From contig DLRQ01000087.1 in NCBI GenBank assembly GCA_002501135.1, forward strand, positions 1 through 47,655: a DNA stretch of 47,655 nt, written 5' to 3'. Shown here in pieces: positions 17,521 to 26,888 of the stretch; within the stretch, counting starts at the first letter, position 1, and every line of letters starts with the position of its first letter. Source of the stretch: Candidatus Neomicrothrix sp. UBA7884 (lineage in GTDB: Bacteria; Actinomycetota; Acidimicrobiia; Acidimicrobiales; MedAcidi-G1). The notes under the pieces were generated by a model that had not been told where the DNA came from, did not search any database, and saw only the letters and a list, made by a program, of their open reading frames with translations. Made by a program: the position numbers and the translations under genes.

Positions 17521-18753
17521 CTAGCCGGTTGCGGCGGTACCCACAGCGACACCGGCGATGTCGGTCCGATACTGCATGTCCGGCCATGAGAGTTCGGCCA
17601 CCGCTCTGTAGGCGTGGTCTCTTGCCTCAGGAACCGTGGAACCCGTTCCGGTGACTGTGAGGACCCGGCCGCCGGCGGTGACGAGGCGACCCTGGGCCTC
17701 TCCGACTCCGGCGCAGAACACGGTCACGCCGTCGACTGCCGACGCGGCGGCAAGACCTTCGATCGGGTCACCGGTGCACGGTGACCCCGGGTAGTTCGGG
17801 GAGGCGCAGACCACGCCGACAGTGGCGCCATCATCAAAGGTAGGGGCTTCTCCGACGGATCCAGCAGCGGCCGAGGCCAGCAGGTCGGCAAGGTCGCTCG
17901 TGAACCGGGGTACGACGACCTGGGTCTCGGGGTCGCCGAAGCGAACGTTGTACTCGAGCACCTTGGGACCGTCGGGGGTGAACATGAGGCCGCAGTAGAG
18001 AACTCCCCGGTAATCGATGCCACGGGAGCGCAGGACCGCCAGTGTCGGAAGTACGGCATCTTCCATGAGCGAGTCGACCACGTCGGCGGTGGCGACCGGT
18101 ACCGGTGAATACGCCCCCATACCCCCGGTGTTGGGGCCCAGATCTCCAGCGCTGAGGCGCTTGAAGTCCTGGGCCGGTGCGAGGGGCACGGCCGTAGTGC
18201 CGTCACAGACCGCCAACACGGACAGTTCCGGACCACTGAGGCCCTCTTCGATCACAACCCGTCGACCGGCGTCACCGAATGCCTCTCCCGAGAGGTACTC
18301 CCCCACGGCTTCAACCGCCTGAGATCGTTCACTGGTTACGAGCACACCCTTACCGGCTGCCAGACCATCGGTCTTGATGACGAACAGGTCTTCCATCTGA
18401 TCGAGATAGGCCAGCGCCGCTGCCCTGTCGGTGAACGCACCGTGGTGGGCGGTTGGCACTCCGGCCTCTGCGAGCAGTTCCTTCATCCATGCCTTCGAGC
18501 CCTCGAGGCGTGCGCCGTCTGCTCCTGGTCCGAACACCAGGTCACCCCGTTGACGGAGCCGGTCGGCAAGACCGTCGACAAGGGGCTGTTCTGGCCCGAT
18601 GACAAAGAGGTCCGCGTCGAGTTCCCCGGGAGGGGTGGCGACCGAGCCGGGTATTCCGGGGTTACCTGGCGTGACGACCACCTCGGCGCTGCGGGAGAGG
18701 ACGTGTGCGAGGGCGTGCTCGCGACCCCCCGAGCCGACGACGCAGACGCGCAT
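17521..18753 (-). CDS. purD: Phosphoribosylamine-glycine ligase (GAR synthetase)
   Basis: A 410-residue ATP-grasp ligase making GAR from phosphoribosylamine and glycine. MRVCVVGSGGREHALAH opens the N-terminal domain, GLAAGKGV gives the ATP-grasp part, and LGPNTGGMGAYSP and VLEYNVRFGDPETQ are diagnostic. It lies 18 bases downstream of purA. It is a stand-alone PurD, not fused to PurM or PurN as in eukaryotes. Confidence 0.97.
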   Translation of the reverse strand: MRVCVVGSGGREHALAHVLSRSAEVVVTPGNPGIPGSVATPPGELDADLFVIGPEQPLVDGLADRLRQRGDLVFGPGADGARLEGSKAWMKELLAEAGVPTAHHGAFTDRAAALAYLDQMEDLFVIKTDGLAAGKGVLVTSERSQAVEAVGEYLSGEAFGDAGRRVVIEEGLSGPELSVLAVCDGTTAVPLAPAQDFKRLSAGDLGPNTGGMGAYSPVPVATADVVDSLMEDAVLPTLAVLRSRGIDYRGVLYCGLMFTPDGPKVLEYNVRFGDPETQVVVPRFTSDLADLLASAAAGSVGEAPTFDDGATVGVVCASPNYPGSPCTGDPIEGLAAASAVDGVTVFCAGVGEAQGRLVTAGGRVLTVTGTGSTVPEARDHAYRAVAELSWPDMQYRTDIAGVAVGTAATG

Positions 18754-18771
18754 CAGGCAGGCACCAGGTCC

Positions 18772-20052
18772 TCAGGCACTGAAGTTGAGTACCTGGCGGC
18801 GGCCGGGGCCCACCCCGACCATGCCCACCGGTACACCGGCCTGTTCCTCGACGAACTGCAGATAGGCCTCGGCCTCGGCTGGTAGCTGTGAACGCTCTGT
18901 TACCTCTGACAGGTCTGTCTGCCAGCCGGGTAGTTCCTCGTAGACAGGTGTGGACCTGTGGAGCACCGACTGGTGGTAGGGCAGTTGGTCATGGCGTTCA
19001 CCGTCGGCTTCGTATGCGACGCAGACCTTGACGGTCTCAAGACCATCAAGGATGTCGAGCTTGGTGATGGCCAGTTCGGAGAGGGAGTTGACCCTGGCGG
19101 CGTATCGCAGCATCACGGCATCGAGCCAGCCGGGGCGGCGGCGGCGCCCGGTGTTGGTTCCGTACTCCTGGCCGACCTCGACGAGGTGGTCTCCCACTTC
19201 GTCGAACAGCTCTGTCGGGAATGGGCCGCTGCCAACCCTCGTGACATATGCCTTGGCTATTCCGATCACCCGGTTGATGTCCCTTGGGCCGATACCGGCG
19301 CCGGTGCATGCTCCTCCGGCTACGGGGTTCGAGGAGGTGACGAACGGGTAGGTCCCGTGGTCCAGGTCGAGGAACGTTGCCTGGGCCCCCTCCATGAGGA
19401 TGTTATGGCCGGCGTCCAGCTCGCTGTGGACGAGGGCGACGGCGTCGGTGATGTGCGGGGTGAGGCGTGGGGCGCAGACGTCGAGGTATTCGGCGGCGAT
19501 CTCGTCGGCATCGACAGGCAGGCGGTTGAACACCCTTGTCAGAACCTTGTTGGTGTGTTCGAGGACGGCACCCAGTTTCTTGCGGAATATTCTGGGGTCG
19601 AGCAGGTCCTGGGCACGCAGGCCGACCCGCATTGACCTGTCGGCGTAGGCGGGCCCGATCCCCCTCTTGGTGGTTCCCAGCTTGTTCTTGCCGAGGTGAC
19701 GCTCGTAGAGAGCATCGAGCTCCTGGTGGTAGGGGAGAATGAGGTGTGCGTTGCCACTCAACCTGAGGCGTTCGGTCGACACTCCTCGGCTCTCGAGCAT
19801 GTCCATTTCGGAGATGAGCACCCTCGGGTCAACGACGACCCCGTTACCGATAACGGGTGTGACGTGCTCGTAGAGGACGCCGCTCGGGACGAGCTGAAGG
19901 GCGAAGGACTCTCCGGCGACTACAAGGGTGTGGCCGGCGTTGTGGCCACCCTGGTAACGGACGACCATGGTCATGTCACCGGCCAGGAGGTCGGTGAACT
20001 TGCCCTTGCCCTCGTCACCCCACTGCGTCCCGACCACAACGGTCGCGGGCAC
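18772..20052 (-). CDS. purA: Adenylosuccinate synthetase
   Basis: A 426-residue PurA, condensing IMP and aspartate with GTP on the way to AMP. The P-loop GTQWGDEGKGK, the GGHNAGH substrate loop, TKRGIGPAY and the GSGPFPTE stretch are intact. Start is GTG 20052 with AGGAGGG 6 bases upstream. It heads the run purA-D-E-B-C-S-Q. Its upstream region (20053-20345) holds a perfect HspR operator. AMP supply may therefore respond to heat shock, or the operator may sit there for hspR's own transcript. Confidence 0.97.
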   Translation of the reverse strand: MPATVVVGTQWGDEGKGKFTDLLAGDMTMVVRYQGGHNAGHTLVVAGESFALQLVPSGVLYEHVTPVIGNGVVVDPRVLISEMDMLESRGVSTERLRLSGNAHLILPYHQELDALYERHLGKNKLGTTKRGIGPAYADRSMRVGLRAQDLLDPRIFRKKLGAVLEHTNKVLTRVFNRLPVDADEIAAEYLDVCAPRLTPHITDAVALVHSELDAGHNILMEGAQATFLDLDHGTYPFVTSSNPVAGGACTGAGIGPRDINRVIGIAKAYVTRVGSGPFPTELFDEVGDHLVEVGQEYGTNTGRRRRPGWLDAVMLRYAARVNSLSELAITKLDILDGLETVKVCVAYEADGERHDQLPYHQSVLHRSTPVYEELPGWQTDLSEVTERSQLPAEAEAYLQFVEEQAGVPVGMVGVGPGRRQVLNFSA

Positions 20053-20184
20053 GGCAACCCTCCTGATTCGTGATCGGGTCCCTTACAGGACGATCCTACC
20101 GTCCTCGTGGCCTGGTGGTTGGCTGTTTCCGGTGCAGGTCAGCGAGCTCCCGACGTGGTTGTTGTGAGGTGAACCGGAGGTAGT

Positions 20185-20211
20185 GATCTTGAGTTCTAGG
20201 CACTCAAGATC
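20185..20211 (-). promoter_or_regulatory. Perfect HAIR element (HspR operator) upstream of purA
   Basis: The sequence CTTGAGT-TCTAGGC-ACTCAAG at 20188-20208 matches the HspR-associated inverted repeat consensus CTTGAGT-N7-ACTCAAG at all 14 defined positions. The arms extend to 10 bp (GATCTTGAGT / ACTCAAGATC). It lies 136 bases before the purA start and 138 bases after the hspR stop, so it would act on purA or a small transcript rather than on dnaK. With its 10-bp arms it could also fold as a hairpin at the end of the hspR transcript. Confidence 0.85.
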
Positions 20212-20215
20212 TGGA

Positions 20216-20280
20216 CTTTCCACAGCCCCTGTGGACAAAGCCTGCATTCCCTATGGAGAAAGGGCTTGCTCTGTGGAACG
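20216..20280. promoter_or_regulatory. DnaA-box-like motifs beside the HAIR element
   Basis: TTGTCCACA on the minus strand (20230-20238) equals the streptomycete DnaA box. CTTTCCACA (20216-20224) and CGTTCCACA (minus strand, 20272-20280) are looser copies, with two and three differences. The first two also form the hairpin TCCACAG-CCC-CTGTGGA (20219-20235). The rest of 20053-20345 holds no gene I can support. Confidence 0.4.
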
Positions 20281-20345
20281 AAACCCGGTTGTAACAAACA
20301 AAACAGACCCGGCAGCCCCCATCTGGGAGAAGTCAAAATCGCAGG

Positions 20346-20729
20346 TCAACGCCTCTTCTGACCCCGGTAGACCGTGACACTCTGGCGAACCGGAACCAGG
20401 TCGCGGCGGTACTTCCGGTGTACCTCGGCAACAGCCTCAGAGCCCGCCTCGCGGGTCTCAGCCAGATCCTGTTCGAGGCGAGCCACCTCGGCCTCAAGTT
20501 CAAGGACCCGCTTCACTCCGGCGAGGTTCATGCCCTCAGAGGTCAGGTCGGTGATTCGCTGGAGCAGGGCTATGTCGGCATCGCTGTACCGGCGGTTGCC
20601 GCCGGTGGTCCTTGCCGGATCGACAAGACCCCTTCGCTCATAGATGCGCAGGGTCTGCGGGTGCATCCCGGACAACTCGGCAGCCACCGAGATTACGTAA
20701 ACGGCCTGATCGGATCGGATCGTCACCAT
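20346..20729 (-). CDS. hspR: MerR-family heat-shock repressor HspR
   Basis: A 127-residue MerR-type regulator at the end of the dnaK operon, as in Streptomyces and mycobacteria. The helix-turn-helix and wing span about residues 10-80 (VYVISVAAELSGMHPQTLR, YERRGLVDPART, GGNRRYSDADI), followed by a coiled-coil helix (about 75-110). HspR binds HAIR sites with DnaK as co-repressor and releases them when DnaK is busy with unfolded protein. HAIR sites are seen upstream of purA and, degraded, at the dnaK promoter. The gap from dnaJ is 55 bases. Confidence 0.94.
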   Translation of the reverse strand: MVTIRSDQAVYVISVAAELSGMHPQTLRIYERRGLVDPARTTGGNRRYSDADIALLQRITDLTSEGMNLAGVKRVLELEAEVARLEQDLAETREAGSEAVAEVHRKYRRDLVPVRQSVTVYRGQKRR

Positions 20730-20784
20730 CCCGTCGCACCTCTGAAGTCGGACACCAGTGCCCGTCGGTTCATCATCTCAACAG

Positions 20785-21882
20785 TCATCCTGTCAGACCA
20801 TCGCGTGGGTTGTCACCGCCGGCCTCCGACAGGGCCTCTATGGCAGCCTGCTCTGCCTCGTTGGGTTCCTGCGGAATGACCACCTCCACCGTCACAAGCA
20901 GATCACCCCTGCCGTGACGGGTTCCGACACCCCTGCCCTTGACCCGGAAGGTCCGGCCGCTCCTCGTGCCGGAGGGAAGACGCAACGTAACCGGGCCGTC
21001 CTGAAGGGTGGGCACCTCGACCTCGGCACCGAACACGGCCTCGGGAAAGGTGATGGGCACCGTGAGGGTCAGGTTGCGGCCTGTCCGCCCGAAGAGGGGA
21101 TGCGGTTCGACAACCACGACCACGTACAGGTCCCCATCGGGTCCGCCGCTACCGGGGCCACCCCGCCCCTTCAGTCGGATCTTCTGTTCGTGTTCGATGC
21201 CCGACGGAATCCGGACCTTCACCTCACGGGGCCTACGTTCGACCCCTGTCCCCCGACAGTTGCCACAGGGATCATCGATCTGGCTGCCACTTCCTCCACA
21301 GATGCCACAGGGTCGGCTGAAGGAGAACGGACCCTGGTTGTCCGCTGTTGCTCCGCTGCCGCCACAGGCGCTGCACCGGTGGGGTCTGGTCCCGGGACGT
21401 GCCCCGCTGCCACCGCAGCTGGAACAGGCAGCGTCGCTTGTCAGGTGAACCGAGGTGGTCACGCCGTTGACAGCCTCAAGGAACGACAGGCCCAACCGCG
21501 TCTCAAGGTCGACCCCGCGGGTTCCGCCGCGGTGACCGCGTCCGCCCTGTCCGAACAGGCCACCGAAGACATCGCCCAGGTCGAACGGGGCGCCGCCGTG
21601 GCCTCCGAATCCGCCGCCGGGAGCGCCACCCATCCCCGGCATCGGCCCCCTGGCCCTGACCTGGTCATACTCCTCCCGCTTGGACTCGTCGCCGAGCACG
21701 TCGTAGGCGGCGGTTACCTCCTTGAAACGCTGTTCGGCGGCGTCATCACCGGGATTGGCATCGGGGTGGAGTTTGCGGGCCAACTTTCGATAGGCCTTGG
21801 TGACATCCTTTGCCGAGGACCCCTTGTCGACGCCGAGTGTCCGGTAGTAGTCCTTGTCGAACCACTCCCTCTGGGCAGTCAC
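20785..21882 (-). CDS. dnaJ: Chaperone DnaJ
   Basis: A 365-residue type I DnaJ. The J domain carries HPD at 39-41, followed by a Gly/Phe-rich stretch (about 85-120). Four CxxCxGxG zinc repeats follow (CSSCGGSG, CSACGGSG, CGICGGSG, CGNCRGTG), then the C-terminal substrate domain. It stimulates DnaK ATPase and delivers clients. It lies third in the operon, 24 bases after grpE and before hspR. Confidence 0.96.
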   Translation of the reverse strand: MTAQREWFDKDYYRTLGVDKGSSAKDVTKAYRKLARKLHPDANPGDDAAEQRFKEVTAAYDVLGDESKREEYDQVRARGPMPGMGGAPGGGFGGHGGAPFDLGDVFGGLFGQGGRGHRGGTRGVDLETRLGLSFLEAVNGVTTSVHLTSDAACSSCGGSGARPGTRPHRCSACGGSGATADNQGPFSFSRPCGICGGSGSQIDDPCGNCRGTGVERRPREVKVRIPSGIEHEQKIRLKGRGGPGSGGPDGDLYVVVVVEPHPLFGRTGRNLTLTVPITFPEAVFGAEVEVPTLQDGPVTLRLPSGTRSGRTFRVKGRGVGTRHGRGDLLVTVEVVIPQEPNEAEQAAIEALSEAGGDNPRDGLTG

Positions 21883-21906
21883 GTCTGATAGCGGGCGGCG
21901 CGGGCC

Positions 21907-22454
21907 TCAGCCCTGCACCCGCACCATCGCCGGACGCATAACACGTCCGGCCCATCCATATCCACGGCGCATGACCTCGACGACGCGGAGACCCTCGCTG
22001 GCGCCGTCGGAATCGGCCTCGTGGATAACCGCCTCGTGCCGGTTGGGATCAAACGCCTCGCCTGCCGGGTCGATGACCTCAAAGCCGAGCGGGGTCAGGG
22101 CTGTCGAGATCGCAGCACGGATCGGCTCGACCCCGTCGGACCCCTGGTCGACAGCCATGTCGCACGCGTCGAGCACCGGCAACAGCACCTGAACCAGGTC
22201 GGCCCTGGCGCGCGATGCGACCTCGGAGTTGCGACGCTCGGTCTGCTTCTTGAAGTTGGAGAACTCGGCGCTGACACGTTGCAGGTCGGCCAGAAAGGCG
22301 TCTCGCTCCACAATGGGGTCGGCTGCCTCGCCACGACCTGCGACGGCCTCGTCGGCATCGAGTATCTCTCCGATCAGTTCCTCGACTGCCTCGGCGGTGG
22401 GCTCACCAGAGAAAGCACCGTCACCGACGGTTGGGGCCCCGCCTGCAGGCTCGT

Positions 22455-22458
<4 letters not shown>
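21907..22458 (-). CDS. grpE: Nucleotide exchange factor GrpE
   Basis: A 183-residue GrpE that releases ADP from DnaK. An acidic, disordered N-terminus is followed by a long helix (about 55-95, RDAFLADLQRVSAEFSNFKKQ), VLDACDMA and a C-terminal beta domain with MRRGYGWAGRVMRPAMV. The GTG start overlaps the dnaK stop by 4 bases (GTGA), so the two are translationally coupled. Confidence 0.95.
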
Positions 22459-24272
<1,814 letters not shown>

Positions 24273-24363
24273 GATGTTTCTCCTGTCTTCTTCTGGTTTC
24301 GAGTACGTGACGGGTGTGGTCCTGAAATCTTCCGGTTCGGACCCGGACCAACCGTCCTGGAGG

Positions 24364-24408
24364 GACCCGCCGGCACTACAGCGGGGGAAAACCGTGTGCC
24401 GGCGGGTC
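24364..24408 (-). other. Large stem-loop in the dnaK 5' leader
   Basis: A perfect 13-bp stem (24364-24376 with 24396-24408, GACCCGCCGGCAC / GTGCCGGCGGGTC) encloses a 19-base loop, in the roughly 175-base untranslated leader of dnaK. It lies about 90 bases before the start codon, so it does not cover the ribosome site directly. It could stabilise the mRNA, act in attenuation or be part of a temperature-sensitive fold. Confidence 0.6.
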
Positions 24409-24455
24409 AGGATACTGGTTGTTGCAGGTTCCCGGACTATTTCTATGCTTCTAAC

Positions 24456-24485
24456 ACTATAGAGACCTGAGTCGCTATATATCAA
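24456..24485 (-). promoter_or_regulatory. Promoter of the dnaK operon
   Basis: On the minus strand TTGATA (24485-24480) and TATAGT (24461-24456) are separated by 18 bases, a good housekeeping-type promoter. Transcription would start near 24449, giving a leader of about 175 bases. It is the best A+T-rich candidate between dnaK and the divergent gpmA. Confidence 0.65.
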
Positions 24486-24486
24486 C
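24466..24486 (-). promoter_or_regulatory. Degenerate HAIR element over the dnaK -35
   Basis: CCTGAGT-CGCTATA-TATCAAC keeps the 7-7-7 layout of HAIR and 10 of its 14 defined bases (6 of 7 in one arm, 4 of 7 in the other). It covers the -35 element of the dnaK promoter, exactly where an HspR operator would block RNA polymerase. It is weaker than the perfect site upstream of purA. Confidence 0.5.
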
Positions 24487-24528
24487 TTCTGAAGGTGGGT
24501 TTTCCCATAATTTCTGGTGAACTGGTAC

Positions 24529-25275
24529 ATGCCCACCCTGATCCTGTTGCGCCACGGCCAGAGCGTCTGGAACGCCTCAAACCGGTTCACAGGCTGGTAC
24601 GACTGCGACCTGACCAGTGCCGGTGAGCAGGAGGCACGAGACGGAGCAGAGCTGCTCGCCGCTGCCGGGATCCTTCCCGACGTGGTGCACACCTCCCTCC
24701 AGAAGAGGGCCATCCGAACCGCCAACCTGGCCCTCGACGCCCTCGACCGGGCATGGATACCGGTAAGACGCGACTGGCGACTGAACGAACGGCACTACGG
24801 GGACCTCACCGGCCTCGACAAGGCCGAAACCCGCGAGCGCTTCGGCGTCGACCAGCTACAGGCATGGCGCCGCGGCTACTCCACCCCACCACCACCCATC
24901 ACTCCGGACAACCCCTTCAACCCCAACGCCGACCCCAGGTACACGGACCTCGCCGACCCACCGCTTACCGAGTGCCTCGCCGACGTGGTGAGCCGCCTCG
25001 TTCCCTACTGGGAGTCAGCGATAGCCCCCGACCTTGAGGCCGGAAAGGTCGTGCTGGTGGCAGCCCACGGCAACAGCCTCCGGGCCCTCTGCAAGCACCT
25101 CGATGCCATCAGCGACGACGACATCGTGAACCTCAACATCCCAACAGGTGACCCACTCGTCTACTACCTCAACCCGGACATGCGGCCCAGCTCCAACATG
25201 CCCGTCCTGGAGCGCTCGCTGGACCCTGCCGCAGCCAGAGCAGCGGCCGAGGCCGTAGCCCGCCAGGCCGGCTGA
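24529..25275 (+). CDS. gpmA: 2,3-bisphosphoglycerate-dependent phosphoglycerate mutase
   Basis: A 248-residue dPGM interconverting 3- and 2-phosphoglycerate in glycolysis. The catalytic His9 is in LLRHGQS, LNERHYGDLTG gives the middle motif and VAAHGNSLRAL the second His. ATG 24529 starts at the family N-terminus (MPTLILLRHG). GTG 24517, four codons earlier, is an alternative. No ribosome site is obvious before either. A CATAAT at 24506-24511 could be a -10 placing the transcript start at about 24518, so translation may be leaderless or nearly so. Divergent from dnaK. Confidence 0.94.
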   Translation: MPTLILLRHGQSVWNASNRFTGWYDCDLTSAGEQEARDGAELLAAAGILPDVVHTSLQKRAIRTANLALDALDRAWIPVRRDWRLNERHYGDLTGLDKAETRERFGVDQLQAWRRGYSTPPPPITPDNPFNPNADPRYTDLADPPLTECLADVVSRLVPYWESAIAPDLEAGKVVLVAAHGNSLRALCKHLDAISDDDIVNLNIPTGDPLVYYLNPDMRPSSNMPVLERSLDPAAARAAAEAVARQAG

Positions 25276-25293
25276 CCGAAACGGGCCTGAGGC

Positions 25294-26742
25294 TCAGACG
25301 AACTGCACCGGCTCGGGTCCGTAACCCGGGGAACCGTGCTCAGCCACGTCGAGGCCGGCCAGCTCCTCCTCTGGCGAGACCCGCAGACCCACAGTCGACG
25401 CGATCACCTTGAAGAGAATCGCCGTGGTTCCGAGCACCCAGGCTGCAATCAGGGCAACCCCGATCGCCTGGACCAGCAACTGGTCGAAACCACCGCCGTA
25501 GAACAGGCCGGCGTTGTCACGCCCTAGAAAAGCATCGTCGTACCGGGCGAACAGGCCCACGGCAAGGGTTCCCCACACGCCACACACGCCGTGCACCGAG
25601 ACGGCACCGACCGGATCGTCGACACCCTTCCTCTCCACGAACAGAACCGAGTAGACGACGAGAGCCCCTCCGATCGCACCGGTGACGACGGCCCCCAGGA
25701 AGCTCATGGTTCCCGTTCCGGCTGTGATGCTGACCAGACCGGCTAGCGCACCGTTGCCGGCCATGCCAACGTCCATCGCACCAGTCTTCCTCCAGATCAC
25801 GGCACCTGCAGACATGATCCCGGCCGACGCCGCCAGAAGGGTCGTCATGATGGCGTGGGCAACCCAGGCGTCAAATGCCAGCTCCGAGCCGGCGTTGAAC
25901 CCGAACCAGCCGAACCACAAGATAAACACACCGATCACCGCGTAGCCGATGTTGTGACCCGGAATTGCCCGGGGGGTGCCGTCCGGGGCGTACTTACCGA
26001 GGCGTGGCCCGAGGAAGATGGCACCCATCAGAGCGGCCCAGCCGCCAGCGCTGTGCACAATGCTCGACCCGGCGAAGTCGCTGAATCGGGCATCACCGAT
26101 GTTGAGGTCCGAGAGCAGGCCGTCTCCATGCCAGAACGAGTGCACGACCACCGGGTAGATGAAACCGGTCATGACGGCACTGAAGATGAGGTAGGCGGAG
26201 AACTTGGTTCTCTCGGCCATCGCTCCCGAGGCGATCGTGACCGCCGTGGCGGCAAAGACGACCTGAAAGAAGAAGAACGACGGGGTGGCGAGGACGTCAC
26301 CGTTGTCGAACGACTCGGACATCCCCGACAGGAAGAATGCATCGGTACCGATGAAGCTCCCGCCGTCGGACCCAAACGCAAAGCCGAAGCCGACGGCCCA
26401 GAACGCAAGGGCGCCGATCGCCATGTCGGCCAGGTTCTTGGCCATGATGTTGCCGACGTTCTTCGCCCTGGTGAGGCCCGCCTCAACAAGCGCGAACCCG
26501 GCCTGCATCAGGAACACAAGGCAACCGGCCACGATCAACCAGAGGCTCGCCAGCAGGGCGGTGTTGTACTCGGCCGGCGTGAGCTCCTGTGCGGCAGCCG
26601 GTGCAGCGGTGACGAGGACCGCACCAACCACGCCGACCAGCCCAAGGGCGACCTTCCGAGACCGGCTCCGCGACGAACGGGATACCCACGCCGCCGACAA
26701 CGCCCTCCTTGGGGAACTTAAGCAAACCAGCAGATCTGACAT
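25294..26742 (-). CDS. amt: Ammonium transporter Amt
   Basis: A membrane protein of 482 residues from ATG 26742. A basic N-terminus and hydrophobic segment ending APAAAQE (about residues 29-55) look like a signal peptide, followed by about eleven membrane helices. The conduction-pore signature DFAGSSIVHSAGG and the second pore histidine in VSVHGVCGVWG are present. The C-terminal tail with GLDVAEHG is typical of AmtB/Amt. It takes up ammonium. No glnK/glnB gene adjoins it. A GlnR-like operator lies 55-93 bases upstream, fitting induction under nitrogen limitation. Confidence 0.94.
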   Translation of the reverse strand: MSDLLVCLSSPRRALSAAWVSRSSRSRSRKVALGLVGVVGAVLVTAAPAAAQELTPAEYNTALLASLWLIVAGCLVFLMQAGFALVEAGLTRAKNVGNIMAKNLADMAIGALAFWAVGFGFAFGSDGGSFIGTDAFFLSGMSESFDNGDVLATPSFFFFQVVFAATAVTIASGAMAERTKFSAYLIFSAVMTGFIYPVVVHSFWHGDGLLSDLNIGDARFSDFAGSSIVHSAGGWAALMGAIFLGPRLGKYAPDGTPRAIPGHNIGYAVIGVFILWFGWFGFNAGSELAFDAWVAHAIMTTLLAASAGIMSAGAVIWRKTGAMDVGMAGNGALAGLVSITAGTGTMSFLGAVVTGAIGGALVVYSVLFVERKGVDDPVGAVSVHGVCGVWGTLAVGLFARYDDAFLGRDNAGLFYGGGFDQLLVQAIGVALIAAWVLGTTAILFKVIASTVGLRVSPEEELAGLDVAEHGSPGYGPEPVQFV

Positions 26743-26797
26743 GGAGGGGCCTTTCGGTGGTAACTGACTCGAACGACACCAACGGTAGGTACGGGCT

Positions 26798-26835
26798 GTT
26801 TCGAACCTGTTTCGTGACGGTGAACCGACGGTCAA
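26798..26835 (-). promoter_or_regulatory. GlnR-like operator upstream of amt
   Basis: Reading the minus strand, four pentamers TTGAC, TTCAC, GAAAC and GAAAC follow each other with exactly six bases between them (starts 11 bases apart; plus-strand positions 26831, 26820, 26809, 26798). This gives AC-n9-AC spacing throughout and resembles the actinobacterial GlnR consensus gTnAC-n6-GaAAC. It lies 55-93 bases before the amt start, where an activator site would be expected. Confidence 0.65.
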
Positions 26836-26850
26836 CAGAGACCTCAAGCC

Positions 26851-26878
26851 GTGACTGCGTCCGCTCCGGGACTAGTGT
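26851..26878 (+). promoter_or_regulatory. Possible promoter of the etfD-like gene
   Basis: GTGACT (26851-26856) and TAGTGT (26873-26878) are separated by 16 bases. The predicted transcript would begin only about four bases before ATG 26889, and no ribosome site is visible there, so the gene may be read from a leaderless mRNA. Confidence 0.35.
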
Positions 26879-26888
26879 TTCGCCCGAT

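Noticed and set aside
20053..20345. Replication origin, because of DnaA-box-like sequences.
   Set aside because: Only one exact box, no A+T-rich unwinding region, and no dnaA, dnaN or gyrB nearby.
20758..21888. A 376-codon open frame antisense to dnaJ.
   Set aside because: Its reading is the complement of the Gly-rich and zinc-finger repeats of DnaJ.
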